From Allomyces macrogynus ATCC 38327 (lineage: Eukaryota; Blastocladiomycota; Blastocladiomycetes; Blastocladiales; Blastocladiaceae), in NCBI GenBank assembly GCA_000151295.1, contig GG745328.1, positions 2,831,380-2,895,379 on the forward strand: a DNA stretch of 64,000 bases, read 5' to 3'. Made by a program: the position numbers and the translations under genes. Positions 11,090-22,439 of this stretch are shown here, piece by piece; positions within the stretch are counted from its first letter, which is position 1; the number at the start of each line of letters is the position of its first letter. The notes beneath the pieces were generated by a model, which was not told the origin of the DNA, did no database searches, and saw only the letters and a list, made by a program, of their open reading frames with translations.

Positions 11090-12977
11090 ATGTCCAACGT
11101 CCGCCAGGCCATCCTCGACGCGTCGGCCGCGCACCCGGCGCCCGCCGGCGTGCACTACACCTACGGCACCGCCGGGTTCCGCATGAAGTACCCTATCAGC
11201 CCCTTTGATCCGATCAGACGCGATCCCCACGAATGCGCGCACGCGCTGACCCTGCACCACGTTCCCGCTCACGTAGCGCCGACCTGCTCGACCCGGTCAT
11301 GTACCGTGTGGGCCTGCTCGCGACGCTGCGGTCCAAGGCGCTCGGCGGCAAGGTCATTGGCGTGATGGTCACGGCCTCGCACAACCCCGTGCGCGATAAC
11401 GGCGTCAAGCTCGTCGACCCGATGGGCGAGATGCTCAAGCAGTCGTGGGAGGGTTACGCGACGCAGCTCGCCAACGCACAGACGCACGAGGAGGTCGCCG
11501 ACCTCTACTTCAGCATTGCTCAGGAATGCGAGATTGACCTCGACCAGTCGGCCTCTGTCGTGGTTGGTCGCGACACGCGGTACTTGATGTTGCTCTTCAG
11601 TATCATTCTGGAGCCATTCTGACCGAAAAACGAATTTTGCGTGCTATGCAAAATAGCCCCTCGGGTGAGGCTCTCGTCGCGTCGCTCATCGACGGCCTGA
11701 CCGCGTCGGGCGCGATCGTCACCGACCTCGGCCTCAAGACGACGCCGCAGCTGCATTTCGTGACGCGGTGCCTAAACGACCCGTCGTACGGCACGCCCAC
11801 CGAGGAGGGCTACTACCAGAAGATTTCGGACGCCTACAAGACGCTGGTCGTACGGAATCGCCTTTATCTCGTTGTTTTTCCCCCGCGCGCGAACAGCGTC
11901 GTGATTGGTCTTGGAATCCGACTTGGTGATTTGATCATGCGTTTCGCGCCACTCTAGGCTGGTCTCGAGCCGCTCAAAATCACCGTCGACTGCGCGCACG
12001 GTGTCGGTGCCCCCAAGCTGCGCGACCTGACAACCTACCTCGGCGACGCGCTCGACGTGACGGTGGTCAATGGCGACGTTGAGCACGGTATTCTCAACTA
12101 CCACGTCGGTGCCGACTTTGTCAAGGTGAACGTCAAGCAGCCCGAGGGCTTTGACCTGGCGCCCAACGGCATCTACTGCTCGTTTGACGGCGACGCCGAC
12201 CGGATCGTCTTCTACTATGCCGACGAGGCTGGCGCATTCCACCTGCTTGACGGCGACCGCATCACGGCCCTTGTCGGTGCTTTCATCATCGAGACGGTGC
12301 GCCAGGCCGGGCTCGACTTGCAGGTCGGTGTTGTGCAAACGGCCTACGCCAACGGCAACTCGACGCACTACCTGCGCGACTCGCTGCAGGTGCCCGTCGC
12401 GTTCACGCAGACGGGTGTCAAGCACTTGCACCACAAGGCCGAAGAGTACGATATCGGCGTCTACTTTGAGGCCAATGGCCACGGTACCGTCATCTTCTCG
12501 ACGGCTGCACGCAACACGATCCGCAACGCGACCCACGGTGACGCCAAGGCCTTGCACATTCTGCGGTCGCTGATCAACGTGATCAACGAGACCGTTGGCG
12601 ATGCGATCTCGGATATGCTCGTGGTTCTCGGCGTCCTCGCGCACCGCCAGTGGGCGCTCGCCGACTGGGACGCGCTCTACAAGGACTTGCCGTCGCGACT
12701 CGTCAAGGTGGTCGTGGGTAACCGCCATGCGTTCAAGACGATCAACGCCGACACGCAGCTCGAGGAGCCGGCTGACCTGCAAGCCCGGATCGATGCTGAG
12801 GTTGCCAAGGTGAGCCGCGGTCGCTCGTTTGTGCGCCCGTCGGGGACCGAGGATGTCGTGCGCGTCTACGCCGAGGCCGAGACGCGCGAGGAGTGCGACA
12901 CGCTCGCCTACACGGTCGCGGGGCTCGTGTTCGACCTGGCCGGCGGCGTTGGCGAGCGCCCGGCCGAGTTTCTGTAA
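11090..12977 (+). CDS. PCM1: phosphoacetylglucosamine mutase (PGM3/AGM1)
   Basis: Four exons (11090-11187, 11277-11579, 11657-11849, 11958-12977) give 537 residues, against 542 in human. It interconverts GlcNAc-6-P and GlcNAc-1-P for UDP-GlcNAc, hence chitin and N-glycans. The phosphoserine loop is VTASHNP (Ser67), the Mg-binding loop SFDGDADRIV, the sugar-binding loop YFEANGHGT and the phosphate-binding loop RPSGTEDVVRVYAEA. All are intact, and the N-terminus has the usual YGTAGFR. The gene ends GERPAEFL followed by TAA. Confidence 0.95.
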
Positions 12978-13051
12978 ACCCGGGGAGAGGCCATAATTGC
13001 CGTCCCTCTTGTACATTGCGCAAATTCTCTCCGTAGGTAGGCTCGCTGGGT
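12978..13051. other. short spacer downstream of PGM3
   Basis: 74 bp, no signal seen. Confidence 0.3.
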
Positions 13052-13249
13052 TTAAAAATACCATGGTTGCTTGAACATGTCCTGCTTGACCAGAACCTGC
13101 TGTGTAAACGGAGAGACAAGGTTCATTTCATTCGTGTCCACCAACTCGCTGCCCTGGGTTCGGGCCCAGGAAGGAAACGGAATAACTATTACACAACACA
13201 TCATGAGCATTGTCGATGCAGGTGTCATGATCTTGGTCTTGGCAGACAT
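13052..13249 (-). CDS. possible 65-residue single-pass membrane microprotein
   Basis: ATG at 13249, TAG at 13052-13054. The N-terminus is short and basic (MSAKTK), followed by a hydrophobic stretch of about 17 residues (ASTMLMMCCVIVIPFPSW) and a polar C-terminus ending FKQPWYF. The shape resembles small mitochondrial or ER membrane proteins, but I do not recognise a family. Nothing else occupies this stretch between PGM3 and 13568. Confidence 0.25.
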   Translation of the reverse strand: MSAKTKIMTPASTMLMMCCVIVIPFPSWARTQGSELVDTNEMNLVSPFTQQVLVKQDMFKQPWYF

Positions 13250-13567
13250 GAGGCAAGCTGTTGCGGTCAAGTGGATCGTGGTTGTATTGGACGCGACGCG
13301 ATGATTCCCTCCGCCGCTCTCGACGCCACCGCGACGACAACGGCGTCTCAAGCTGTCGCAGCGACGCAAGTCTCCTGCCACGAGCCACGACGACGGCAAC
13401 CGCGACGATTCAGCTCCACAGCTCACGGACCACGTGCATCAACCCGTGATCACCAGCTCGTCACTGTTGCCAATTCGGCCTGACGCGACCCATCGCTCAC
13501 GATCGACGCAGAACACAGTTCAGACGACCCGCCCGACCGACGCTTACCTCTCAACAAGCAGGTCGAC
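13250..13567. other. intergenic, no gene seen
   Basis: 318 bp between the possible microprotein and the next ORF. No repeat or strong promoter element is seen. Confidence 0.3.
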
Positions 13568-14014
13568 ATGGCGCGCTGGGGCATGATCAACGACGAGTAC
13601 CGCCGCGCGCGGTCGGAAGGGCGCGCCAGCGGTACGCGCAGATGGAGAGGCAGGCTACACAGAGCGCGCAAGTGGGCGTACCCGGACGCAATGAACCCGA
13701 CACCAGCCATGCAGGAGTTTTTGCGGTCGAATCGCCAGGAGGCGCGGATTGCGTTCCCCAACTCCGACAAGGGGCGCAAGGCGGTGGAAAGGCTGCTGGG
13801 TGCCGGGCTCCGCTTGCAGGCGCACGTGAACAAGCACGACGTGGTCGTAGGCAAGACGGTCACGGTGACTGCCAAGGCGCTGGCCAAGAAGGACACGGCG
13901 CGTGCCGAGATGGTGCAGCTTGAGACCGTGTTAGGGTCGGGTGTCACGGGCGCGGGCGCCGCTTCCGGTCCAAACGTGCAAGGGGCAGTCGGCCGAGCGA
14001 CATCGAAGAAGTAA
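13568..14014 (+). CDS. small basic hypothetical protein
   Basis: The 148-codon open frame starts at an ATG in GTCGACATGG and ends AACATCGAAGAAGTAA. The protein is strongly basic at the N-terminus (YRRARSEGR, RRWRGRLHRARK), with an amphipathic middle (NKHDVVVGKTVTVTAKALAKKDTARAEM) and a Gly/Ala-rich tail. An intron from about 13633 (GTACGC) to 13710 (CAG) is possible and would remove residues of odd composition. I do not recognise the family. A mitochondrial or ribosome-associated role would be a guess. Confidence 0.45.
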   Translation: MARWGMINDEYRRARSEGRASGTRRWRGRLHRARKWAYPDAMNPTPAMQEFLRSNRQEARIAFPNSDKGRKAVERLLGAGLRLQAHVNKHDVVVGKTVTVTAKALAKKDTARAEMVQLETVLGSGVTGAGAASGPNVQGAVGRATSKK

Positions 14015-14796
14015 GCGGTGGAGCGGGGGGGGGGCGGGGGGTGGCGACTGTTTGGAAACCAACGCGATTTGTTTGGAGGTGAAGGTAGTATGTATGGGTT
14101 CGATTTTCCACGCTTCAGTGACGACAGCCCACCGCCATACTGTCAGATTCGTCTAGTGTTCTTGATTTGTCCTTGATTAGAATTGGCTCTGTTGATGCCT
14201 CGTTTTGAGTTATCTACTCATCGGACGGCCGGATCCATTCTCCACCAGTTGTGATCAATGACCAACGGCCATCAACCGCAATTAGCTGTTGCTCTCTGCT
14301 CCCAATGCGCTTCAACCCGACCCGCTGCGATCCGATGCGCTCAAAAGCCGCTAGCCCGCCGATAATTGATATTTCAACCGCCAAGACAACATGATGCGCT
14401 GGTGCGAGCCCAACACCGGCGGGTATTGCCGTTAGTGGGAGGGTGAGAGCACGCCGTTGTGACTTAGCACCGGCGACTCGGCCAAACTTGTGTGCGAACG
14501 ACACGAGTACGGAGATGCTGGACGTTTTCTTACTGGGTTCGCTTTTGCCAGCCGCAATCGAGCCGCTACCGGAAGCGGCCAGCAACGACGTTCTTTTAGA
14601 GGGCAAGGAACTATCATTATATACGAAAAACTAAACAGGAAGCTGGCAAAAAGGGGCCCAAAACAGCGACACGACCCGAACAAGAACGCGGCACAACGCC
14701 ATGGCCCATCGGAGCCCAAGACGCGCACCTCAAGCAACCACAACTAAGCACGAGAAACAATTAAATACGATCAAACCCGAACGAGCACGCCATAGA
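14015..14796. other. intergenic, no gene seen
   Basis: Includes a G-rich run at about 14025-14041. Reading frames are short and unlike protein. Confidence 0.35.
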
Positions 14797-15008
14797 CCAG
14801 GTCCTTGATCGACGCTGCTCCCAACTTAGCACGCTGCGCTCTTGTTTGGGCCCCGTTTCGTACGTCTCGTCCTTGGTCGGGAACACGAGCTGCCATGCGA
14901 GCACCCCACAATTTGTTCGAAATCAAAAAAAAAAATAGATACTTCGGCCCCACACGCCTTCCTCACACTGTCTCCACCAAACGTCCAAAACTCAATCCAC
15001 CCTCGCCC
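14797..15008 (-). repeat. rearranged, diverged inverted copy of the ASH2 3' end
   Basis: Read on the minus strand, 15008-14903 matches ASH2 3' end and downstream sequence at about 20099-20198. It is then joined to a match of about 19942-20042, which lies upstream in the original. The copy carries many one-base homopolymer insertions (for example CAAATTG for CAATTG). It abuts the assembly gap, so low-quality contig-end sequence or misassembly is likely. Confidence 0.75.
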
Positions 15009-15108
15009 NNNNNNNNNNNNNNNNNNNNNNNNNNNNNNNNNNNNNNNNNNNNNNNNNNNNNNNNNNNNNNNNNNNNNNNNNNNNNNNNNNNNNNNNNNNN
15101 NNNNNNNN
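15009..15108. other. assembly gap (100 N)
   Basis: Run of 100 N, the conventional size for a gap of unknown length. Confidence 0.99.
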
Positions 15109-15353
15109 GGATTTTTTTTCAATTGTCCTATTGTGACACGAAAAAGCATACCTCGCCGGAAAAGAGATTCCCACACGATATTCAACTATAGCTTTAAATT
15201 AACAATCATCGCCACGCCCCCCTCCTTACTACTCTTTTAAAGTTTTTAAATAAAATAGGACGCCAATGGAGTGAAAACCCGAAGGAGCCCGCCAGCCCCC
15301 TTCCTTCTCGACCCCCCCCCCCCCCCCCCATCACACACGAAGAGACGAGTCAT
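15109..15353. other. AT-rich post-gap sequence and C18 homopolymer
   Basis: 15109-15260 is unusually AT-rich for this window. A run of 18 C follows at 15312-15329. It holds no gene, is possibly poor contig-end sequence, and also contains the fibrillarin 3' flank. Confidence 0.5.
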
Positions 15354-16647
15354 CTACTTCTTGCTCTTGGGCGGCGGGCGGTAGACGCCGACGACGAGCG
15401 CGTGGTCGCGCTCGTACGGCTCAAGCGTGAGCTGTTCCTGCGGCTTGATCTTTTCCTCCTGGAGCTTCTTGACCTCGCGCGCGAACACGGTGGCGGCATC
15501 GATCGTCGAGTCAATGCAGTTGGCCTTGATCGAAATGACAATGTGGCCGCCGTTCTTGAGGAAATGGTGCGCGTTCAGGGCGATAATACGCGCCTGGTCG
15601 GGCTGCGCAACATCGGCAAAGACGACATCAACCATCGACACGAGCATACGGTACTTGTGCGGGTGACGCGCGTCCTCGATGATCGGAATGATGTTGGTGC
15701 GCTTCTTGGCCGCGTTAATCAGCTCGCGACCCATGCGGTGCGAGAATTCGACGGCGTAGACGAGACCGTTCTCGCCGACAATGTCTGTGGACGATGAATG
15801 GAGACAATGGTGAGGCGGATGGCCATGGTGACGAAGACAACAGCGACACTGCCAAACAAGAACGTACCAGCAACGTGCGACACGGTGGTACCGGCCGAGG
15901 CACCGAGGTAGAGGACCTTCTTGCCGGGGGCGATATGGATCTTGTCGACACCACCCAGGATACCCGCGGCCAACTTGGACCGGAACGGGTTCCACACGCG
16001 GTACTCGGTCTTGGTGCCGTCCGGGCCATCGACCGAAATGCGCTTCTCGCCGTAGACGGCGTCGCCGGGCACGAGCGACTTGGTCACGAGCAAGTCCTCC
16101 TTGCCGCGCGCGACAAAGACACCCTCGTGACGGTGCGGCTCAATGACGACCTTGGCACCGCCCGCGGCACCCCCCCTGGCACCACCACGACCGCCACGAC
16201 CGCCACGAGCACCGCCGCGGGGAGCACCACGACCGCCACCACGGCCGCCGGGACCGCCGCGCTTGGCAACACCGCCGCCGCGAGCACCGAAGCCGCCACG
16301 ACCGCCGCCAAAACCGCCACGACCGCCACCACGGCCGCCCGAGAAGCCACCACGGTCACCGCCGCCGAAACCGCCTAGAATGATGGGAGAAGTTCAGGTA
16401 AGGGTACTTGGTCGAGATGGGATGGTGAGCAAGGGCGCTAAGAAAGGTACGAACCACGACCACCGCCGCGACCACCGCGCGGGGCACCGCCACCTGTTCA
16501 GGACGAGACAAAGGAGAGGGTCAGTTGAACCGTTGCTGGGATGCTGTCGTCGAGCGAGCCGGCATTGGTTGAGCGCGCGAAGATTGGCATACCGCGACCC
16601 CCACCGCGGCCACCGCCGCCAAAGCCGCCACGACCGCCGCGCATCAT
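15354..16647 (-). CDS. NOP1: fibrillarin, C/D-box snoRNP 2'-O-methyltransferase
   Basis: Four exons (16647-16593, about 16493-16455, 16374-15868, 15784-15354) give about 343 residues. The N-terminal GAR domain (residues 1-105) is built of RGG/FGGG repeats and spans three exons. The exon-2 donor inside the GGC repeats (GTTCGT) was chosen because it alone keeps frame. The Rossmann methyltransferase follows: [20 protein letters not shown] (AdoMet motif I), [33 protein letters not shown] and [14 protein letters not shown]. It guides 2'-O-methylation of rRNA in the nucleolus. Divergent from ASH2. Confidence 0.95.
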
Positions 16648-17085
16648 GTTTGCTGCAGGTAAAAGGTTGAAGAGTGTCGAGGGCGAGCCTGGAGTCGAGC
16701 CGGCTTGCTGGAGCGACGCTGACGGAAAGCAGAAAGATTGCAAACTGGCGAGGACAGCAGCGATCAGTGCCTTGCCCGCGCGCGGCAACCGTCTTTGTTG
16801 ACAGCAACCAGGCGCGTGATCGACGTGTGGCTGAGGCTGAGCACCGCCTGAGCAGGCGTGGCAGGCGTGTCAGCTGACTTCATGCGCTCGGTCGCATCCG
16901 CAGCCCACCGCACCAGGACGCTTGTTGGATTTTTCCCTTTGGTTGTCCAGCCAGCACTTGGTTCGATTCTTGATCATACCGGCTCAAACGAAGAGACCAG
17001 TGTTCCCACTGTGCCGTCGTCGTCGCCCTCATTCTCCCTGCTGCCGCACCGTATCGACACGCGACTACCTGCAACACGCTCCGGC
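16648..17085. promoter_or_regulatory. divergent promoter region of fibrillarin and ASH2
   Basis: 438 bp between start codons, with no TATA box seen. ORFs here look random. Confidence 0.4.
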
Positions 17086-20000
17086 ATGGCCAAGCTCAAG
17101 AACGCCGCCCGCTCCGCCGGGCCCAGCGCCGGCGGTATGCCTCCGGGCCCCTTCTCGACCGTGCATGTCGTTGCCCCGTGCTGACTTGCTGCGCGCACCG
17201 CGTCTCCGATCTTTCTAGGCGGCGCGACCAGCTCGTCGTACGCCGGCAGCAGCACGGCCACGACCACGGCGCGCAGTAGTGCCGCGACCACTGCCGCGTC
17301 GACGCCGCACGCCAAATCCCTGGCGCTGCCAGGACTCGCGGCCGCGGCCAATTCCAAACTCACAACGTCGACGATGCCGACCATCACCGTGCCCGACTGC
17401 TTCCGCAAGGCCAAGTTCCCGACGTATGACCCGACCACGCTTACCTGGAACGAGCTACGCACGCTCAACGAAGAGGGCCACTACTGCTACTGCGGCCAAG
17501 ACCGGTACCTCGACGTGTTCATGCTGCAGTGCCGCCAGTGCAAAAATTGGTTTCACGAAGGTTGCGTCTCGGTCAAGCTCGGCGTCACGATCCCGTTCTA
17601 CACCAACTATGAGTTTACCTGCTCGGCGTGCTCGCAAACGGGCCGCGAAGCGTTCCAGCGCTCGGCGTGCGCGTGGAAGGACGTGACGACCACGGCACTT
17701 GCCAATTTGATGATGCTCGAAATTCGCAAGGCGCACGTCGACATGTCGGCACGCGCACTCGTGCGCGAGGCCATTGAGCCCTACTACTTTGTGCGCGACG
17801 AAGTGCTCGAATTCCTCGACGCAAATTGGATCGCCTTGTGGGGGCACAACAAGGCCAAGGTCGACCATGTCTGGAAGGGCACTCTGTCCACGTTCGTGTT
17901 CTTTCTTTTCTTGCTCTTGGAGCGCTTGGTTGTGGTCGTGCGATGGGTGCACCCGCGAGCGCGTGCGCTGTTCACGACCGTGGCTAACCGTGCTCTTGAT
18001 CGCTGGACAGAACGCTCTACCAATACCGCGAAGTATTTGTGACCAACAGCGACACGCGCTTCACCAACTCGCCGTTCACCCTGTTCGACCAGAACCTGTT
18101 CAACGTGCGCCCAGGCTTCCTCGACCTCTTCTCCAAGACGGGCTACAATGGCCGCATGAGCTCTCGGCTCGTCTCTGCGACCATTGCCAACTCGCCGAGT
18201 GCCGGCACCTCCACCCTGGCTCCACCGGGCACATCTTCGACCAGTGCGAGCAGTCTCGGCCGTGAACTGATCGCCGCTGCCGCCGCGACCAACCTTCTCC
18301 CGGCACGCCCAATGCAACCACCCGGCGCCGACAGTCTCAACGGCGACGGCACCGTCACGGGCCCGTCTTCATCGACCGTTTTCCTCGGCACCATTTCCTA
18401 CTCGCTGCTCAAGAACCGGTATGCCGCGCAGCGACGTGAACGCGGCGCAAATTTGCCGAGTGCCGTGATTGTGCACGGGTCCGACACGCCTTTCAACCGC
18501 GACGGATACCAGTACCGGCTCGCCGAGTGGAACCCGCATTTCAAGTACACCGTGTACCGCGAAAACAACGTGCTCCCGTGGCGCGGGCCGGGCGTGCACA
18601 TGTCCCGCGAAGACCGCAGTCCGGCCGTGACCGTCTCGCGCGACGGGCGCACGTGTACGGCCGCCGCCGGGTTCCGTACGGCGCGTGCGACGTGCGGCGT
18701 GCAGTCGGGCGCGTGGTACTTTGAAGTGTTTGTCGATAAGGCAGCGGGTCGTGGGGCGACAGCACCGAACGAGGCACCACATGTGCGCATCGGCGTGGCT
18801 AAGCGCGAGGCCACGCTCATGGGGCCCGTCGGGTACGACGACTTGGCGTTTGCCTACCGCGACGTGACGGGCGAGAAGGTGTCGAATTCGCGGCCGACGC
18901 CGTACGGCGAAGCCTACGGCCCAGGCGATGTGATTGGCGTGCTCGTCATCCTGCCTCCGTGGCGTTCCGTCAAGCGTGGGACCGCTGGTGCTGCAGGACC
19001 AGGAGCTGATGTGCTGCCCACGACGCCGACGGCTGCAGCAGGTCCGTCGTTTGTCGTTCCTCCGCCGGTCAACGGTGCCCCGTCATCGTCTGCGCCAGCT
19101 GCTGCGCCGTCCGCGACGACGCTCCCACCACCGAGAACGCGGCTCGCGAACCCGCGCGTGCGCACGGCGATCCGGTACAAGACGTCGGTTTACTTTGAGT
19201 CCAAGGACTACATGCCGCCCAAGAACCACCCGCCACCGGCGGCCCCGCTCGACCTGTTCCCAAAGTACCCGACCGTGCCAGGGTCCAAGATTGTCTTCTA
19301 CAAGAACGGCGTCTGCCAGGGTACCGCGTTTGAGAACTTACCGGCGCCGATCCCGGAAGTGTGCTCGCAGATCGATGCCGCGGTCGCAACCATGGACGAC
19401 GGCACGCTCGGATACTACCCGGCCGTCTCGTGCTTCAGGGGTGGGGAGGTCACGATGAATTTCGGACCGCACTTCATGTACCCGTTGCCCGACGACTGTG
19501 ACCCGATTCGCGACGTGCCGCAGGTGTTGACCAAGGTGCCCGTCGCTGAGCAGCGGCCAACGGATCCGCCAAGGTCAAACGTGACCAGGACCGCCGCGGC
19601 TCCGGCTCCGGAAGCTCCAGTACCCGCACCCGCCCCGGTCCCGCTGTCCAACGGCCGTGGCGACGACGTGACCATGGCCGAGGCAAACCACCCATTCTCG
19701 CCCGCGCCACCGCCCGCCTCCACGACCAACACGCTTAACGGCAGCACCTTCACGTCCACCGAAAAGGCCTGGCGCCCATTTACCGCGGCGGCCGTCGACC
19801 ACGACATCGAGTCTTGCATGTGGGACTTGGTCGACGATGTCGAGTACTGGCACGCGCTCGAGAACCACGGCGACCCGGCGTCGCTAAAAGTGCCACCGAT
19901 TGCCATGGACCGCGATCACGTGCCCAAGTCAAACCGCGTGCTCGCAGGGCAGCTCGTGTTCCCGACCAAGGGCGAGACGTACGAAGAGCATCTCGCGCGC

Positions 20001-20114
20001 GAGGAGCGTGCTAAGTTGGGAGCACCGTCGATCAAGGACCTGTTGATGCCCAAGGAGTCGCCGGCGCGCCGCGTGCGCGTCAAGTGGGCGTTGACCGAGG
20101 GCGAGGTGGATTGA
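17086..20114 (+). CDS. ASH2: ASH2-type COMPASS subunit (PHD/WH plus SPRY)
   Basis: Three exons (17086-17134, 17219-17891, 18011-20114; the second donor, GTTCGT at 17892, is my best in-phase choice) give about 941 residues. After a Ser/Thr/Ala leader comes an atypical zinc finger (HYCYCGQDRYLDVFMLQCRQC, then NWFHEGCV) and a winged-helix region. The SPRY domain follows (GAWYFEVFVDKA, HVRIGVAKREATLMGPVGYD, GDVIGVLVILPP, SKIVFYKNGVCQGTAFENL). It is split by a Pro/Ala-rich insert at about 19000-19150. It is the H3K4 methyltransferase cofactor; the C-terminal Pro-rich region and tail are longer than in human ASH2L. Stop TGA. Confidence 0.9.
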
Positions 20115-20288
20115 GTTGTGGACGTTGGTGGAGACAGTGTGAGGAGGGCGTGTGGGCCGATGTATCTATTTTTTTTTTGATTCGAACAATTGTGGGTTTT
20201 CTTCTGCCACCGGCCCGAACTGCTTGATCACAACCGTAACGGGACCAAACAGAGCGCAGGGAAATCACGGTTGTATTTGAATGGAAAT

Positions 20289-22114
20289 TTACACGTCGCT
20301 GTCCTTGTAATTCAGCATCGGGTCGTCGGTGCGCTTGCGCAGCATGCGGTACGCCTCGAGCCCTTCCTCGGACAGATCTTCTCCGGGCGGACCCGGTAGT
20401 GCGCCCATGCCCTTTTGCCGCTTGCGCTCGCGTTCCAGGGCCTCGTCGAGCTTGGACTTGGACAGCTCCACGTCGCCCTCGCCGAGCACGTGCTTGCGTT
20501 TCCGGACCAGGTCTTCGGTCGCGGTTGCGCCCTTGCCCTTCTTCTTGCTCGAGGACGACGACGCTTCGGCCTCGAGCCGCTCGCGGTGCTGGTCGACGAG
20601 CGACTTGGGCGCCTTGCCGTCGCCCTCGGCAAGCGCGAGAATCATGCGGCTCGATGCGGCGGCCGCCTTCTTGCCGGCCTCGCCCGTGCAGTACGAGTTG
20701 TAGCTGGTGTTGTGGCAGCACGCGTACCCCCACTGGCCGTCGGTCCAATAACTGCCCCAGACACTCGTATGGTTTTGCGGGTAAACGTCTTCGGCGTACT
20801 TGGACCGCGCCGGTGCGCGCTCGACCCCCTTGATCACGCGGCCCGTGCGCGAGTACTCGACGTACTCTTCCGTCTGCTGCAGCAATTCAGGCGGCGGTTT
20901 GGCGAGATGCTCGGCGCCGCCGTACCGCTCGAGAATCGACGCCTTTTGCTTATCGTGCACCTGGTCCTTCTTCTTCAAGTACTCGCGGTAGAGAAACTCG
21001 GCCTGCGACGGGTTCGCCTGCAAGTGCACGTCGGCGCCGCGCTCGCCGGCCTGCCAGGCAAAGACCATCGTGTCGGTCATACTGCGCGCCTCGCCCGTGT
21101 ACCGCACGAAATTATCGCCCGCGAAATCCACGTCGGCCGGGTCTTTACCCTTGTAGGGGTTATCGCGCATCGACCGCGTTTTGGGGTCGTAGTGCGCCGA
21201 GTTGAGGTCGAGATTGCGCAGGTACTTGGCTGTATCCTCGCGAATGCGCAGCGTTTGCCGTACCGCGCCCGACGGCTCTTCCTTGTCGGCATACTTGTAC
21301 TCGTCGTCGTCTTCGTCGGACGAGGTGTCGACTTCGTCGAGCGTTTCCTTGGCTTCGGGTTCCATGGCTCTATAGTGGTCGCGGTACATCAGTTTCAGCT
21401 GAACCACCGAGAGAGTCAACGACGGCACAAACGATCCGACTTACTTTTGCTTGAGCTCCTCGTCGACCTTTTTCGCGCGAATCTTCTTGCGCTGCTCCTC
21501 GACGAGTTCCCACTCCTGCATCTTTTGCACATGCAGTTCCGCGTCGTACCCGTTCCACCGGTCGCGCTTGGCTTCAAACGACAAGTCAACGTCCTGCACG
21601 ACCTCGTCGGCCTGAATGTCGTCGCCCGTCCACTTGGCGCCCTTCTTCCGCGGCCGCTCGAGACAGTCCTTTTGCTTGTGCGTCATGGCGCCGCAGTTGG
21701 CGCAAGCGCCCTTGCGGTACTTGGTTGCGGCGGGACCCTAGACGTGCAAATGGAGGGGGGGCGTCAGCGCCCGTGTCGCTCGCAGCGTGGAAGGGGGATG
21801 GATTCGTACCGCTCGCACACCGCGCGCGTACCACTGGTCCTTGCTATCGCCTTGGTCCTGCCCGGGCATCCGCTGATGCTTGAGCGTGGGCGCGCCCGTG
21901 TCGAGGTACCCTGTACATGGGCGTCAGCGTTCGATTCCAGACGACGATCGTGCATCCACCACGTACATGGCGCCTTAACAATGTACTGCGGAATATGCGG
22001 GTTGATTTCGTTGCCCTCCTCGTCGAGCTCGGGCGGCGCCGTGCCAGCCTTGCGCGCCGCGTCCAGGTCTTTTTGCTTCTGGTACTCTTCCTTGGAGAGC
22101 TTGCCGGAGCTCAT
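20289..22114 (-). CDS. SLU7: pre-mRNA splicing factor SLU7
   Basis: Four exons (22114-21967, 21910-21810, 21737-21445, 21369-20289) give 540 residues. The CCHC zinc knuckle is [14 protein letters not shown], at about residue 95. Family blocks follow: [82 protein letters not shown] and [11 protein letters not shown]7 is a second-step splicing factor governing 3' splice-site choice. Its minus-strand coding density produces a 792-codon open frame on the opposite strand, which is a shadow. Divergent from APC2. Confidence 0.95.
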
Positions 22115-22439
22115 GGTGGTGGTGGTAGATTGGTGGAGAGAGCGGCCGGGATTTGATTGCAGCGAGTTACTTGCAGCTGAGTTGGTTGTGGTCGCGCTTG
22201 TCCAGCTTGTCGACGACTGTGGAGAACGTGGCCACTGCAACGAAGCAGCGATGGTGAGAACAGCGAAAGCGCGAACAGCCAGCAGATCGACCAACATGTC
22301 AATCGCGGCACGGATCCACGTCAGCTCGCCTCGATCAGCATCGCGTCTTCCCTCGACGTCACAAGCCGTTTGCCAGCGGCAACAGCACCGTCCAGGAATT
22401 TCGCCCAGGAATGGACCAGTACTCGCTGCAAGCAAGACC

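Noticed and set aside
11772..13064. 430-codon minus-strand frame
   Set aside because: Antisense shadow of PGM3 exon 4.
15312..15329. C18 tract as a regulatory or phase-variable element
   Set aside because: It lies in the fibrillarin 3' flank next to a gap and poor-quality AT-rich sequence; an assembly or sequencing effect is more likely.
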